A stretch of 56,186 nt of DNA from SKLM01 sp964450435. GTDB taxonomy: Bacteria; Chloroflexota; Anaerolineae; B4-G1. Position 1 is the first letter of the stretch; the number at the start of each line of letters is the position of its first letter. The position numbers were made by a program, and so were the translations under genes. Shown piece after piece: positions 1 through 8,858 of the stretch. The stretch spans positions 1 to 56,186 of the forward strand of contig CAYVCX010000011.1 in NCBI GenBank assembly GCA_964450435.1. Reading direction: 5' to 3'. The notes beneath the pieces were generated by a model. The model made no database searches, was not told where the DNA came from, and saw nothing but the letters and a program-made list of their open reading frames with translations.

Positions 1-165
1 CTCAAGCCAATCAAGCGATGAGCAACGCTTGGTTCAGAACCCAAGGTCTCATAAGCCTATCTGGCAGGTACGCAGCGTTACAACCGTAGACGAAACCGCC
101 GTGTACGGACCCGTACGCACGGTGGTGTGGGGGGACGGGGGCTGTGAGGCCCCCTCCTACCCGAT
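1..165 (+). mobile_element. 3' end of a group II intron (domains V and VI), truncated by the window edge
   Basis: Positions 95-126 fold as a group II intron domain V. There is a 9-bp lower helix (95-103 with 118-126), a two-nucleotide bulge (CG, 116-117) on the 3' strand, a 4-bp upper helix (104-107 with 112-115) and a four-base loop. The triad-like CGC at 97-99 includes a G.U wobble at 98/123, as the family requires. It is followed by a G-rich/C-rich hairpin (about 129-160) with an unpaired A near 159, which fits domain VI and its branch point. The intron would end at about 165 in AT. Domains I-IV and any reverse-transcriptase ORF would lie upstream, outside the window. The fold was drawn by hand. 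Positions 166-396 hold no gene that I can support. Confidence 0.72.
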
Positions 166-396
166 CATGGGGGAGACGTGGTTCGCACTGGCTGCCGCGG
201 GTGGCGCGGGGCGAAGGAAGCTGGTGTGCATACTGGGGGCTGGTCGCGGTGTAGGAGGCATCCCTGCAACCGCGGACGGCTAGGGGGAGGGTCCCGTGCG
301 CTCTCGGCCGCAGGCAGAGAGTCAGTTCGCTGAGCTCGTTCCTGCCTCAGCCGTCGGGGTTCCGTTTGGCGCGACCCTTGCCATGCTTAGCCCGCT

Positions 397-1350
397 CTAT
401 CTGATGCGCAGCGGTGCGATCCCGCCGGCCTCGAATCCACACGATTCGTAGAACTCTCGGGCCGCGCGATCGCCTCGTGACGTATCGACCAGAAGATGCG
501 TCGCCCCGCGTCGGCTTGCGCGCTGCATCGCCGCCTCGACGAGGGCGGCGCCCAGCCCCTGGCGTCGATAGTCGGGATCAACGGCCTGGTCGTCGATCAA
601 TGCCCGCAGTCCGGAGAGCGTGGGCACAAAGGCGAGGACGAGGAATCCCACCACGTGCCCGTCGACCTCAGCAACCAGTACGTCGATCGCCAGGCTCTCT
701 CGAAATCGCTGGGCAGCGGCCTCTCTATTAGCGGTCGTCAACTCCTCATTAGCGGGGATCAAGGGCAGCAGGTCGAGCACCTCTGACTCGTCCTCAGGCC
801 GGGCTTCTCGGATCACGGTCCCGGGCACGGTGGCGCGAAACTCCGGTGAGCGGCTCTTCCTCCAACGTTCCAGCACCTCGCGATGGGTGCGGAAAGCGAA
901 ATTGTCTGGGAGTTCGTCGGGGGGGAAGCTGTGGACATCCTGGGCGTCGTCGCCCGCTCGCAGTTCGCCGCCCACCGGTCGAGCGCGAAAGAAGATGATG
1001 ATGCCACTCTGGACCGGCCCTTCTGGGAAGGAGTAGACCCCGAACAGCTCCAACAACTCGACATCCAGGCCGGTCTCCTCCTTACACTCACGCAGGGCTG
1101 CTTGCTCGACGCTCTCGTCGGCCTCTATGTAGCCAGCAGGCAGTGCCCACCAGCCCTCGAAGGGTGCCTGGCCGCGCTGTACGAGCAGAATCTTGTCGTC
1201 CATCTCGACGAGCACGCCGACGCCGGGCACAGGGTTGCGGTAGAGTACAAAGCCACAGTCAGGACAGACCTCCCGGGCGCGCCCCGCTACCTCCGCCGTC
1301 TCTATCTCACCTCCGCAGCGGGGGCAATACGCTGCCTGCTGATCGCTCAT
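397..1350 (-). CDS. Zinc-ribbon Nudix hydrolase fused to a GNAT acetyltransferase
   Basis: A 317-residue two-domain protein. Residues 9-32 hold two CPxC knuckles (C9/C12, C29/C32), a zinc ribbon like that at the front of NADH-pyrophosphatase-type and related Nudix proteins. A complete Nudix box follows at residues 73-95 (G73, E79, R87-E88, E91-E92, G94), so hydrolysis of a nucleoside-diphosphate-linked substrate is expected; the substrate cannot be read from sequence. From about residue 170 to the end is a GNAT fold with the acetyl-CoA loop RRQGLG and a C-terminal YESCGF strand. The start ATG follows a purine-rich GGGAAGGGAAG stretch. It stands alone upstream of the intron end and runs in the same direction as the GH1 gene, 80 nt downstream of it. 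The domain calls are firm; the joint function is unknown. Confidence 0.88.
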   Translation of the reverse strand: MSDQQAAYCPRCGGEIETAEVAGRAREVCPDCGFVLYRNPVPGVGVLVEMDDKILLVQRGQAPFEGWWALPAGYIEADESVEQAALRECKEETGLDVELLELFGVYSFPEGPVQSGIIIFFRARPVGGELRAGDDAQDVHSFPPDELPDNFAFRTHREVLERWRKSRSPEFRATVPGTVIREARPEDESEVLDLLPLIPANEELTTANREAAAQRFRESLAIDVLVAEVDGHVVGFLVLAFVPTLSGLRALIDDQAVDPDYRRQGLGAALVEAAMQRASRRGATHLLVDTSRGDRAAREFYESCGFEAGGIAPLRIR

Positions 1351-1430
1351 CTTCCCTTCCCGGTTTGGGCTATCCGTCCGATTCGCTCTACGTAAGTATG
1401 AAGACGGCTGGCTGTTCGCAAGAAGCTGTC

Positions 1431-2756
1431 CTACTCTGGCAGTAGCTCCGGCCGGAGCTCGGGCGCGTAGTTGTCGATGAGGCCAGGCGTGATGGCGTTG
1501 GCCCGAATGAGGTTGCCGTAGAGTTCAGCGCTGCGACGCGGCGTGCGTTCCTGCGTCTGAGGATCGAGCTCGATCAGCCCAAAGCGCAGCGACCAGCCCT
1601 CGGCCCACTCGAAATTGTCCACCAGGGTCCAATGGTAATAGCCCAGCACCGGATAGCAGCGTTGGATGGCGTGCCACACGTAGTGGAGGTGGGTCAGAAG
1701 ATGGCGCGGGCGCTGGTCATCGTCATCGTCTGGAAGCCCGTTCTCGGTGACGTAGATGGGGATCCCCATGCGCGCCAACCGCTGCAGGCTGCGCAGGATG
1801 CCCTGGGGATAGAGTTCGCCGTAGCCACCGTCGAGGAGCTCAGCGTCATCGGCGTGGAAGCGACGGCTGAAGAAGTCCTTGGAGCGCTTCGGGTCGAAGG
1901 CCACCAACTGGCGAGTGTAGTAGTTGAGACCGATCCAATCGAGAGTCCCCCGCAGCTTCCGCGGCAGCCCGAGACCGAGCGGCGGGGACCAAAGTCCTCG
2001 ACTCATCGCCGTAAGAATGGATTGGTTGTACGCTCTATCTATGGCACGGGTCGCCAAACGATCTGAGAATGAACCGGGGTCCGCCGGGTCGAACACCTGG
2101 ATGTTGTGAGCGAACCCGACTCGGGCATCGGGTTGGACCCTATGGATCACTTGGTAGGCGCTGGCATGGCCTAGAAGCAGGTTCCGCATAACCTTCATCG
2201 CAGCTCTGAAGTCGGAATCGCCGGGGGGCCACACGCCTGCCAGATAGCCCTGGTAGGCGTAGACGTTGGGCTCGTTGATAGTGCACCACAGATCACAATA
2301 CGGAGCGAGCTCCATAAGCACCTGGTGCACGAAGCGGGCGAAGAGTTCGACAGTCTCGCTGTTCTCCCATCCCCCTTGCTCTGCCAGCCAGCGTGGGTTT
2401 GTGAAGTGGTGCAGGGTGACCATGGGCTCGATACCCCGACCTCGCAGGCCCCGGATCATATCACCATAGCGCCTCAAGGCAGTCTCGTCGAAGGTGCCGG
2501 GATGAGGCTCTATGCGAGACCATTCGACCGAGAGGCGAAGTCCATTCACACCCAAGGCGGCGGCTCGATCAAAGTCGGCCTCCGCGTTCTGCCACCAATT
2601 GCAGGCAAGCCCCGATACGTCACCATGCTTGACGTGACTTTCGTGCTGCTCCCAGGCCCACCAATCGTTAGCATGGTTGTTGCCTTCCACCTGATGTGCC
2701 GCCGTGGCGACACCCCATGTGAAGTCGGGTGGGAAATGGAACGTCGCTTCTGCCAT
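1431..2756 (-). CDS. Glycoside hydrolase family 1 beta-glucosidase/beta-glycosidase
   Basis: A 441-residue GH1 TIM-barrel enzyme with no signal peptide, so a cytoplasmic beta-glycosidase acting on short beta-linked sugars. The N-terminal FTWGVATAAHQVEG signature is intact. The acid/base Glu is E162 in TINEPN and the nucleophile is E338 in YVTENG. Length is near the usual 440-460 residues. The start ATG has a well-placed AAGGAGA ribosome site. A sigma-70-like promoter precedes it at 2792-2820. The Nudix gene lies downstream on the same strand but 80 nt away, so cotranscription is possible but not shown. Exact sugar specificity (glucoside, galactoside, fucoside) cannot be decided. Confidence 0.95.
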   Translation of the reverse strand: MAEATFHFPPDFTWGVATAAHQVEGNNHANDWWAWEQHESHVKHGDVSGLACNWWQNAEADFDRAAALGVNGLRLSVEWSRIEPHPGTFDETALRRYGDMIRGLRGRGIEPMVTLHHFTNPRWLAEQGGWENSETVELFARFVHQVLMELAPYCDLWCTINEPNVYAYQGYLAGVWPPGDSDFRAAMKVMRNLLLGHASAYQVIHRVQPDARVGFAHNIQVFDPADPGSFSDRLATRAIDRAYNQSILTAMSRGLWSPPLGLGLPRKLRGTLDWIGLNYYTRQLVAFDPKRSKDFFSRRFHADDAELLDGGYGELYPQGILRSLQRLARMGIPIYVTENGLPDDDDDQRPRHLLTHLHYVWHAIQRCYPVLGYYHWTLVDNFEWAEGWSLRFGLIELDPQTQERTPRRSAELYGNLIRANAITPGLIDNYAPELRPELLPE

Positions 2757-2791
2757 CGTGTCTCCTTAGCTGGCGGGTGGATCGTGACACC

Positions 2792-2820
2792 ATTGTACAG
2801 CGGGTTGATGGTGGAGGCAA
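2792..2820 (-). promoter_or_regulatory. Promoter of the GH1 gene
   Basis: Read on the minus strand: TTGCCT (2820-2815), a 17-nt spacer, then TACAAT (2797-2792), followed 35 nt on by the GH1 start codon. It is divergent from the sigma-factor promoter at 2964-2992; together they occupy the 357-nt gap 2757-3113, where I see no gene. Confidence 0.6.
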
Positions 2821-2963
2821 ACGAGGAAAGTCTCCGTGTTCCTCAATCCGGTGATGTCTTCCTTGGGCGGTGCCACAATCTGTGCGCGGCCTGACCGGGG
2901 CTCGTGGGTGACGGCGCAGTAAGCGGTTCGAACCAGCCTGGAATCAAGAAACAAGACGGTTGG

Positions 2964-2992
2964 TTGACCCGGACCTGTGACTTTGGTATACT
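2964..2992 (+). promoter_or_regulatory. Strong sigma-70-type promoter of the ECF sigma operon
   Basis: TTGACC (2964-2969), a 17-nt spacer and TATACT (2987-2992). Transcription would begin near 3000, leaving a leader of about 115 nt before the sigma-factor ATG at 3114. No autoregulatory ECF-type promoter was recognised. Confidence 0.7.
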
Positions 2993-3113
2993 GATGATGT
3001 GTTAGCTTGGGATATGGTACCGGGTTCCCGTAACCGTAGAGGCGCGACAGTGTTCTACCAGTTGGACCTGTTGCCCCTCTTCCACAAGTGCCTGGTGGGA
3101 CTGAACTCCACGA

Positions 3114-3671
3114 ATGTGTGAAGAGAGCGACTCGACCCTGATCGCCCGAGCAAAGAAGGATGCAGAAGCCTTCGGCGCTTTGTACGAGCGATACGTGGAC
3201 AAGATCTACAATTACATATACTACCGCACCGGGAACGGTCAAGATGCGGAGGATTTGACCGCGCGGACGTTCTATCGGGCTCTGGATCATTTTCCGAGCT
3301 ACGAGGATCGCGGGGCCCCCTTCTCCGCCTGGCTGTATCGCATAGCGCATAACCTGGTGGCTAACTGGCATCGCGATCACAGCCGACGGGAAATCGTCTC
3401 AGTGGACGACGTAGTGCTGAGTGCGCCGAAGGGGAGGGGGCCGGCGGCTCAGACGGAGAAGTCGGACGAAGAGGACGTGATGCTCAGGGCGGTGCGCAAG
3501 TTGGCGCCCGACCGGCAGCAGCTGATCATCTTGAAGCACGTTGAAGGTATGACGAATGCCGAGATCGGAGAGGTGTTGGGACGGACAGAAGGGGCGGTGA
3601 AGTCGCTGTATCACCGCACACTGGTGGCCTTGCGCGAGGACCTGGCCGATACATGGGACCTGCTCGAGTAA
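3114..3671 (+). CDS. RNA polymerase sigma factor, ECF/sigma-70 family
   Basis: A 185-residue group IV sigma factor. Region 2 spans about residues 18-95 (FGALYERYVDKIYNY, then DAEDLTARTFYRAL and WLYRIAHNLV). Region 4 spans about 120-175 and contains the helix-turn-helix MTNAEIGEVLGRTEGAVKSL. There is no region 3, as in ECF factors. An in-frame TGA at 3102 forces the start into the last four codons, so ATG 3114 is the only good choice although its ribosome site is weak. The next gene, 18 nt downstream, encodes a small membrane protein that could be its regulator. Promoter (2964-2992) and terminator (4093-4121) define a two-gene unit. The regulon is unknown. Confidence 0.93.
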   Translation: MCEESDSTLIARAKKDAEAFGALYERYVDKIYNYIYYRTGNGQDAEDLTARTFYRALDHFPSYEDRGAPFSAWLYRIAHNLVANWHRDHSRREIVSVDDVVLSAPKGRGPAAQTEKSDEEDVMLRAVRKLAPDRQQLIILKHVEGMTNAEIGEVLGRTEGAVKSLYHRTLVALREDLADTWDLLE

Positions 3672-3689
3672 AGAGCGAGGGTGGAAGAG

Positions 3690-4067
3690 ATGAGCGACGA
3701 TAGGATGGCGGAGATGCTGGCACTTTACGCGGACAGCAACGGTGTCCGAACCTGCGCCGTGCCGGAAGCAGTCCTGGGCGAAGAGGCGTGCAGCGAGTTT
3801 GAGTCGCTGGTTGAGTTGGCCCGGCATCTGGAGACCCGAATGCGACCTGTAGCCGCGCCACCTGCCTTTGTGGAGAGCCTTGGGCGGGAGCTGGTTGAGG
3901 AGGCGGAGCGGCGCATAGTCTTGCGGAAGCGGCGGCATCGGATCGCCATGATCAGCGCGGCGGCGGCGGGAGCGCTTGTCTCTGCTGCGTCTGTCGTGGG
4001 GGGCATTGTGATGCTGATCAGGTGGTTGCGAACCAGGTCCCGAGGACGCCAAATGTCGACGGCATAG
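3690..4067 (+). CDS. Small single-pass membrane protein, possible partner of the ECF sigma factor
   Basis: About 125 residues. The N-terminal two thirds are acidic and soluble, including an ELARHLETRMRPV stretch. A single hydrophobic segment near residues 88-110 (IAMISAAAAGALVSAASVVGG) is followed by a basic tail RWLRTRSRGR, so the N terminus probably faces the cytoplasm. ATG 3690 is preferred, with GAGG nine bases upstream; GTG 3681 would add three residues. The position right after a sigma gene, inside the same transcription unit, suggests an anti-sigma or sigma-associated role. It lacks the HxxxCxxC zinc motif of ZAS-type anti-sigma factors, so that role is inference only. Confidence 0.7.
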   Translation: MSDDRMAEMLALYADSNGVRTCAVPEAVLGEEACSEFESLVELARHLETRMRPVAAPPAFVESLGRELVEEAERRIVLRKRRHRIAMISAAAAGALVSAASVVGGIVMLIRWLRTRSRGRQMSTA

Positions 4068-4092
4068 TCGATGCAGCATCGTGGACGGCGAG

Positions 4093-4121
4093 AACCCCGG
4101 CCTCGGTCGGGGTTTCTTGTT
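4093..4121 (+). terminator. Rho-independent terminator of the sigma-factor operon
   Basis: Stem AACCCCG (4093-4099) / CGGGGTT (4108-4114) with an 8-base loop, followed by the T-rich TCTTGTTGT. It lies 25 nt after the stop codon of the small membrane protein. Confidence 0.8.
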
Positions 4122-4410
4122 GTCTGCGGGTTCGTCCCGGTCAGAATGATAGAGGGGTTGTGGCGTTGAGGAGAGGTGGATGGCTGGAGGCCGAGGGGGG
4201 GAGACCCTGAGCCTTCTTGGCCTGCAGTTCTGTCGGAGATGGCCTGCGAACAAGCCGGATGACGGTCGAGACAAGCTCTTCCCCAGCGGGGCCGGAACAG
4301 CCTCAACATCAGGATTCCACACCGGGCACGGGGAGCTCTGTCGCGCTGGGGCTGCCCCGCTTGACCCAGCTACGACCGACTCGACACCCTGGTCAGCGCA
4401 GACCATGTGC
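4122..4410. other. Intergenic stretch with no recognised gene
   Basis: Between the terminator at 4121 and the promoter at 4411 I see no reading frame with protein-like composition, no RNA gene and no clear repeat. Confidence 0.5.
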
Positions 4411-4438
4411 TTGACTTTTGCCTTCGCTTAGGTATCAT
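4411..4438 (+). promoter_or_regulatory. Promoter of the first exopolysaccharide gene block
   Basis: TTGACT (4411-4416), a 16-nt spacer and TATCAT (4433-4438). It is followed by a leader of roughly 115 nt up to the epimerase ATG at 4559. Confidence 0.6.
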
Positions 4439-4558
4439 ATTTAAGGTCAACCGGGAACGGGATCGAGAATGGAGCGCAAGCGTTCAGTGCGGTGACTGAC
4501 CCGGCATCTTGAACAGGTGAGCTGGCGCTCACCGATATCCAGCTCTGGAAATTGACTT

Positions 4559-5518
4559 ATGAGAATACTCATCACTGGTGGCGCTGGCTTCATCGGCTCC
4601 AATCTAGCCGACGCGCTGATGGAGCAGGGGCACGAGGTCACCGTGCTTGACAACCTCTCGGTCGGCAAAGTCCTCAACATCGAGCATCACCTGGAGAGTG
4701 ATCGTTTCCACTTCGTGAATGGTTCGATCCTCGACGTCGCCACACTGGAGCGGCTCGTTCGCCAGGTGGATTTGGTCTACCATCTGGCAGCAGTGGTGGG
4801 TGTGAAGTACGTGGTTGAGGACCCACTCCAGGCGATCATAACCAACGTTCGAGGCACCGAGAACGTTCTGGAGCTGGCCTTCAAGTATTGGGCGAGGACT
4901 GTCATCGCATCCAGCTCGGAGATCTATGGGAAGTCGACAGAGGTTCCTCTGAGCGAGGAGAGCGATCGTTTGCTCGGGCCCACGACAGTCAACCGCTGGT
5001 CATATTCTGATGCCAAAGCCATTGATGAGTACTTCGCCCTGGCGTATGCGCAGAAAGGGCTGCCAGTGAGCGTCGTTCGGTACTTCAACGTCTATGGCCC
5101 ACGGCTCGATCCGCAGGGATACGGAAGCGTGATCGCCAAGTTCATCACCCAGGCGTTGCAGGGTGCTCCTCTGACGGTATATGATACCGGCACCCAGACG
5201 CGAAGTTTCACCTATGTCGATGACGCGGTGGAGGCGACGATTCGGGCCGCGGAGGTTCGCGAGGCGGCGGGTAGAGTGTTCAATATCGGCTCCAGGCGAG
5301 AGACGAGCATCAACAGCCTGGCGAAGACTGTCTTGCGGTTGACCGATTCGAGCTCAGGAATCACGCATGTCCCGTATTCTTCGGCCTACGGGTCAGATTT
5401 CGAGGAAACTCGCCGGCGAGTGCCCGATGTCAGCCGGGCGAAGGAAGTGCTTGGATTTGAGCCCCAGACGCCCTTTGAGGAGGGGCTGCGGAGTACGGTT
5501 GGCTGGTTCCAGAAGTAG
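4559..5518 (+). CDS. NAD-dependent nucleotide-sugar epimerase/dehydratase (SDR family)
   Basis: A 319-residue extended short-chain dehydrogenase. The NAD-binding loop GGAGFIGS is at residues 7-14 and the catalytic YxxxK pair at Y149/K153, with a serine-rich SSSEIYG strand before it. RYFNVYGPR and the C-terminal DVSRAKEVLGFEP are typical of UDP-glucose 4-epimerase-like and UDP-glucuronate decarboxylase-like enzymes. It acts in the cytoplasm on a nucleotide sugar; which one cannot be fixed from sequence. It opens the exopolysaccharide block and is followed 88 nt later by a Wzy/ligase-like membrane protein. Confidence 0.9.
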   Translation: MRILITGGAGFIGSNLADALMEQGHEVTVLDNLSVGKVLNIEHHLESDRFHFVNGSILDVATLERLVRQVDLVYHLAAVVGVKYVVEDPLQAIITNVRGTENVLELAFKYWARTVIASSSEIYGKSTEVPLSEESDRLLGPTTVNRWSYSDAKAIDEYFALAYAQKGLPVSVVRYFNVYGPRLDPQGYGSVIAKFITQALQGAPLTVYDTGTQTRSFTYVDDAVEATIRAAEVREAAGRVFNIGSRRETSINSLAKTVLRLTDSSSGITHVPYSSAYGSDFEETRRRVPDVSRAKEVLGFEPQTPFEEGLRSTVGWFQK

Positions 5519-5606
5519 GAGAGCGTTGGTTGGGGCTGGTGGCAAGGGACCGGCTGTTCTGAGTTCCTGGCCCTGCGGTTGGCGGCTCGCAGCTCCTCAA
5601 GGGTAG

Positions 5607-8600
5607 GTGCGGATGCATTCGAGTAGACTGAGTCAGTTCTGTGACAAGGTCTTGGAGATGGGGTGGCTTCTTGCGGTCATTGTGACGCCGCTGTTCTTCA
5701 ACGTCTACTCCAGTCGGGTCTTCGAACCAGATAAGCTGACCACGCTCCGCACAATCGCCCTGTTGATGGCCGTTGCCTGGGCGGTGAAGGTGATTGAGGA
5801 GCGAGCTCACGGACGCCGGGACGTTGGTTTTTCGTGGCAGACCCCGCTTGTGTATCCCACACTTTTCACCGTCGCCGTCTATCTGATCAGCACATTTCTC
5901 TCGGTCGTCCCCTGGACCAGTTTCCTTGGCTCGTACCAGCGGCTTCAGGGCACGTACTCGACGTTTGCCTATATCGTACTATTCCTGGTCATCTTGCAGG
6001 GTCTGCGCTCGCGCGCCCAGCTTGACAGGCTTCTCACCGTTGTCATTCTCAATAGCCTCCCAATTGCACTCTACGGCCTCGTCCAGCGGAACCAGCTTGA
6101 CCCGCTGCCGTGGGGCGGAGACGTGACCCGTCGGGTAGCCTCCAACATGGGGAACGCCATTTTCGTTGCTGCCTACATGGTTATGGCCGCGCCGCCGACG
6201 CTATCGAGGGTCGTGGACGCATTCCGCTCCATCCTCACCGATGAGGAGACAGGGACGGCGGACATGCTGCGAGCGGCGGTGTATATCTTCGTTTTCCTGG
6301 TCCAGCTGATCGCTATCTGGTACACGCAGAGCCGTGGTCCACTGATGGGGCTCCTGGCCGGCCTGGGGATATGGCTGCTCCTGGGATTCCTGGCTCTGCG
6401 ACGGGTTATCAGCCGGCGGTTGTGGCGCGGGATCTGGATCGGTGTGCTGACGACCGCGTCGGGTTTGGCCGTGGTCTTCTTCTTCATCAACCCCGGGGGG
6501 CCACTCCATCAGTGGGCCCTGGAGACACCACTGAATCGAGTGGCTCGAGTACTTGAGTACAGGACCAGCACCGGGATGGTCCGCAACCTGATCTGGCAAG
6601 GCTCTCTCGACATGATCGTTCCCCACGAACCGATATGGTATCCCCCGACGACGAGGTATCCTCAAGGCCATTCCGATCCGTTCAACGCCTTGCGACCGGT
6701 AGTGGGGTATGGGCCGGAGTCTATGTACGTTGCCTACAACTCGTTCTATCCGCCCCTGCTGGGACACTATGAGTCTCGCACGGCATCGCCAGACCGGTCG
6801 CACAACGAAACGATGGATGCCTGGGTCACGAAAGGCTTCCTGGGCTTCGTCGCTTATCTCTGGCTCTTCGGGAGTGTCTTCACGTTTGGCTTGCGCCGGC
6901 TCGGCTTCCTGCCCGGTGACTGGCGGCAAAAGCTGTTCCTTGGGCTGCTCGCCGGAGGGGCGATTGCGGCCACCCTGGTTGTCGCGTCAACCATCGGAGT
7001 GCACTTCTTTGGATTGGCGATTCCCGTCGGGATGATCGCGGGTCTCTTTCTCTATCTGGTGGTCTGGGGCTTCTCGGAGTGGGAGAGCACGGAGGACGGC
7101 AAGCTTCATCCTCGTTTTGTGCTGCTGATGGGCCTGCTGTCGGCTATGGTGGCCCACTTCATCGAGATCAACTTTGGTATTGCCATCGCTGCCACACGGA
7201 CCACGTTTTGGTGCTACGCCGGTCTGCTGGTCGTGAGCGGGTTGAATCTGATCCAGGAGGATGAAGAGGAACGAGCAGACGGGGTGCGAGGGCGCAGCGG
7301 TACGGGACTGCCCGAGTGGCTTAAGCCGACGTTGGTTGCGGCCGTAGTTGGAGGGTTCATCCTCGGTACGCTGTCATTCGATTTCGTGACCAACGCCGAG
7401 CGCCTGACAGAACCTGTGGAGATCGTATGGCGGGCTCTGACGGTCCTGCCAGCTCAGGGAAGCCGCTCTTCGTACGGGGCGCTGATGATCTTCGCGTTCA
7501 CGTGGGTGATGAGCGTGGTGCTCTTTGTGGCCCAGATGGCAAAGCGGGGGGTGTTCCAGGAGCGAGACGATGACTGGGTAGTGGCCACGTGTGTGTATGC
7601 GCTGGTCTCTGTGGCGATCGGGTTTACTTTTGCGCTCATCCTGGGGGGTCGTCACGCCTCGGTGGTGCGTGCCCAGCCGCAGACGGTGGAGGACTTCCTG
7701 GATCTGGCAGGCCACGTGGCGGGAACACTGACGCTCTACTATGGGCTGATCGCCTTCACGATGGTTGCTGGCGGTCTGATGCTGGTGCTGGGGAGCCAAG
7801 GGAACTGGCAGCCGATTCGGCTGCTGAGCGTGTTTGCCCTGCTCGCGCTGACGTCACTGGCGGGCGTTGCGGCAGTAGTCACGAACCTGCACCCGATTCA
7901 GGCCGACATTGTCTACAAGCAGGCGAATCCCTGGGAACGTCAGGGGCAATGGGCCGTGGCGATACAGCTCTACCAGCAGGCGATCGATCTTGCCCCTCGG
8001 GAGGATTTCTATTATCTGTACCTGGGCCGGGCGTATCTGGAATACGCGAAGACGCTTGACGATCCTGCTGTGCGGCAGACAATCTTGCGCAGAACCGAGG
8101 AGACGTTGATCGAGGCTCGGGAGATCAACCCGCTCAACACCGATCACAGTGCCAACCTGGCGCGAATGTACCGCACGTGGGCGCAGCTGGCCTCCGATGC
8201 GGAGACCCGACGGGAGATGACGCGGCGGTCGGCCGAGAACTACGCGGTGGCGACACGGTTGAGCCCTCAGAACGCCATTCTGTGGAACGAGTGGGCGCTC
8301 CTATACATGACCGCGGGGCAGTTCGCAGAGGCGCAAGAGAAGATCTCTCGCTCGCTGGAGATCGATCCGGACTTTGACCAGACGTGGACTGTCCAGGCCG
8401 ACTTGTATGCCAATCAGGACATGGTCACCGATGCGCTCGAGGCGTACAAGAGAGCGCTGGAGATCAACCCGCGGCAGGTCGATGTGTGGCTACGTGTTGG
8501 CGACATTCACCGACAGCAGGGCGATTTCGACGAGGCCGCCGAGGCCTACGAGCAGGCCCTTGAGTTGAGGCCAACGAGCGCGCAAGTCTGGCGCGTTCTG

Positions 8601-8858
8601 GGTTCCGTGTATGCTCAGATGGGGCAGCCGGAGAGAGGGATCCAAGCGTTGCGTCGCTCTGTGGAGTTGGCGCCAGAGGACCAAGAGGCTTGGGACACAC
8701 ATCGTATGCTGGCTATCCTGTACACTCAGGTCGGTGAGGAGACCCGGGCGATCGACCATCTGGAGATAGCTGTCCAATTGGCACCAAATGAGGAGCAGCC
8801 AGGCTTGCAGGAGCTCCTGGCGCAACTGCAAGCGGGAACCGGGGGAGGAGAGCGATGA
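5607..8858 (+). CDS. O-antigen ligase/polymerase (Wzy-like) membrane protein with C-terminal TPR repeats
   Basis: A large protein of about 1083 residues. The first 700 or so hold many hydrophobic segments, including the O-antigen ligase-type core with QSRGPLMGLLAGLGIW near residue 235 and a periplasmic loop rich in Asn, Tyr and Pro around 340-400. About residues 765-1080 are soluble and consist of tandem TPR units (WAVAIQLYQQAIDLAP, EAYKRALEINPRQVDVW, EAYEQALELRP). The expected role is polymerising or ligating lipid-linked sugar repeats outside the membrane, with the TPR array as a docking surface. The start is GTG 5607 or ATG 5613, both near AAGGGTAGG. The stop overlaps the next start as ATGA. 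Confidence 0.88.
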   Translation: MRMHSSRLSQFCDKVLEMGWLLAVIVTPLFFNVYSSRVFEPDKLTTLRTIALLMAVAWAVKVIEERAHGRRDVGFSWQTPLVYPTLFTVAVYLISTFLSVVPWTSFLGSYQRLQGTYSTFAYIVLFLVILQGLRSRAQLDRLLTVVILNSLPIALYGLVQRNQLDPLPWGGDVTRRVASNMGNAIFVAAYMVMAAPPTLSRVVDAFRSILTDEETGTADMLRAAVYIFVFLVQLIAIWYTQSRGPLMGLLAGLGIWLLLGFLALRRVISRRLWRGIWIGVLTTASGLAVVFFFINPGGPLHQWALETPLNRVARVLEYRTSTGMVRNLIWQGSLDMIVPHEPIWYPPTTRYPQGHSDPFNALRPVVGYGPESMYVAYNSFYPPLLGHYESRTASPDRSHNETMDAWVTKGFLGFVAYLWLFGSVFTFGLRRLGFLPGDWRQKLFLGLLAGGAIAATLVVASTIGVHFFGLAIPVGMIAGLFLYLVVWGFSEWESTEDGKLHPRFVLLMGLLSAMVAHFIEINFGIAIAATRTTFWCYAGLLVVSGLNLIQEDEEERADGVRGRSGTGLPEWLKPTLVAAVVGGFILGTLSFDFVTNAERLTEPVEIVWRALTVLPAQGSRSSYGALMIFAFTWVMSVVLFVAQMAKRGVFQERDDDWVVATCVYALVSVAIGFTFALILGGRHASVVRAQPQTVEDFLDLAGHVAGTLTLYYGLIAFTMVAGGLMLVLGSQGNWQPIRLLSVFALLALTSLAGVAAVVTNLHPIQADIVYKQANPWERQGQWAVAIQLYQQAIDLAPREDFYYLYLGRAYLEYAKTLDDPAVRQTILRRTEETLIEAREINPLNTDHSANLARMYRTWAQLASDAETRREMTRRSAENYAVATRLSPQNAILWNEWALLYMTAGQFAEAQEKISRSLEIDPDFDQTWTVQADLYANQDMVTDALEAYKRALEINPRQVDVWLRVGDIHRQQGDFDEAAEAYEQALELRPTSAQVWRVLGSVYAQMGQPERGIQALRRSVELAPEDQEAWDTHRMLAILYTQVGEETRAIDHLEIAVQLAPNEEQPGLQELLAQLQAGTGGGER

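Noticed and set aside
2925..2940. GGTTCGAACC resembles a tRNA T-loop
   Set aside because: No D-arm, anticodon stem or acceptor pairing can be placed around it on either strand.
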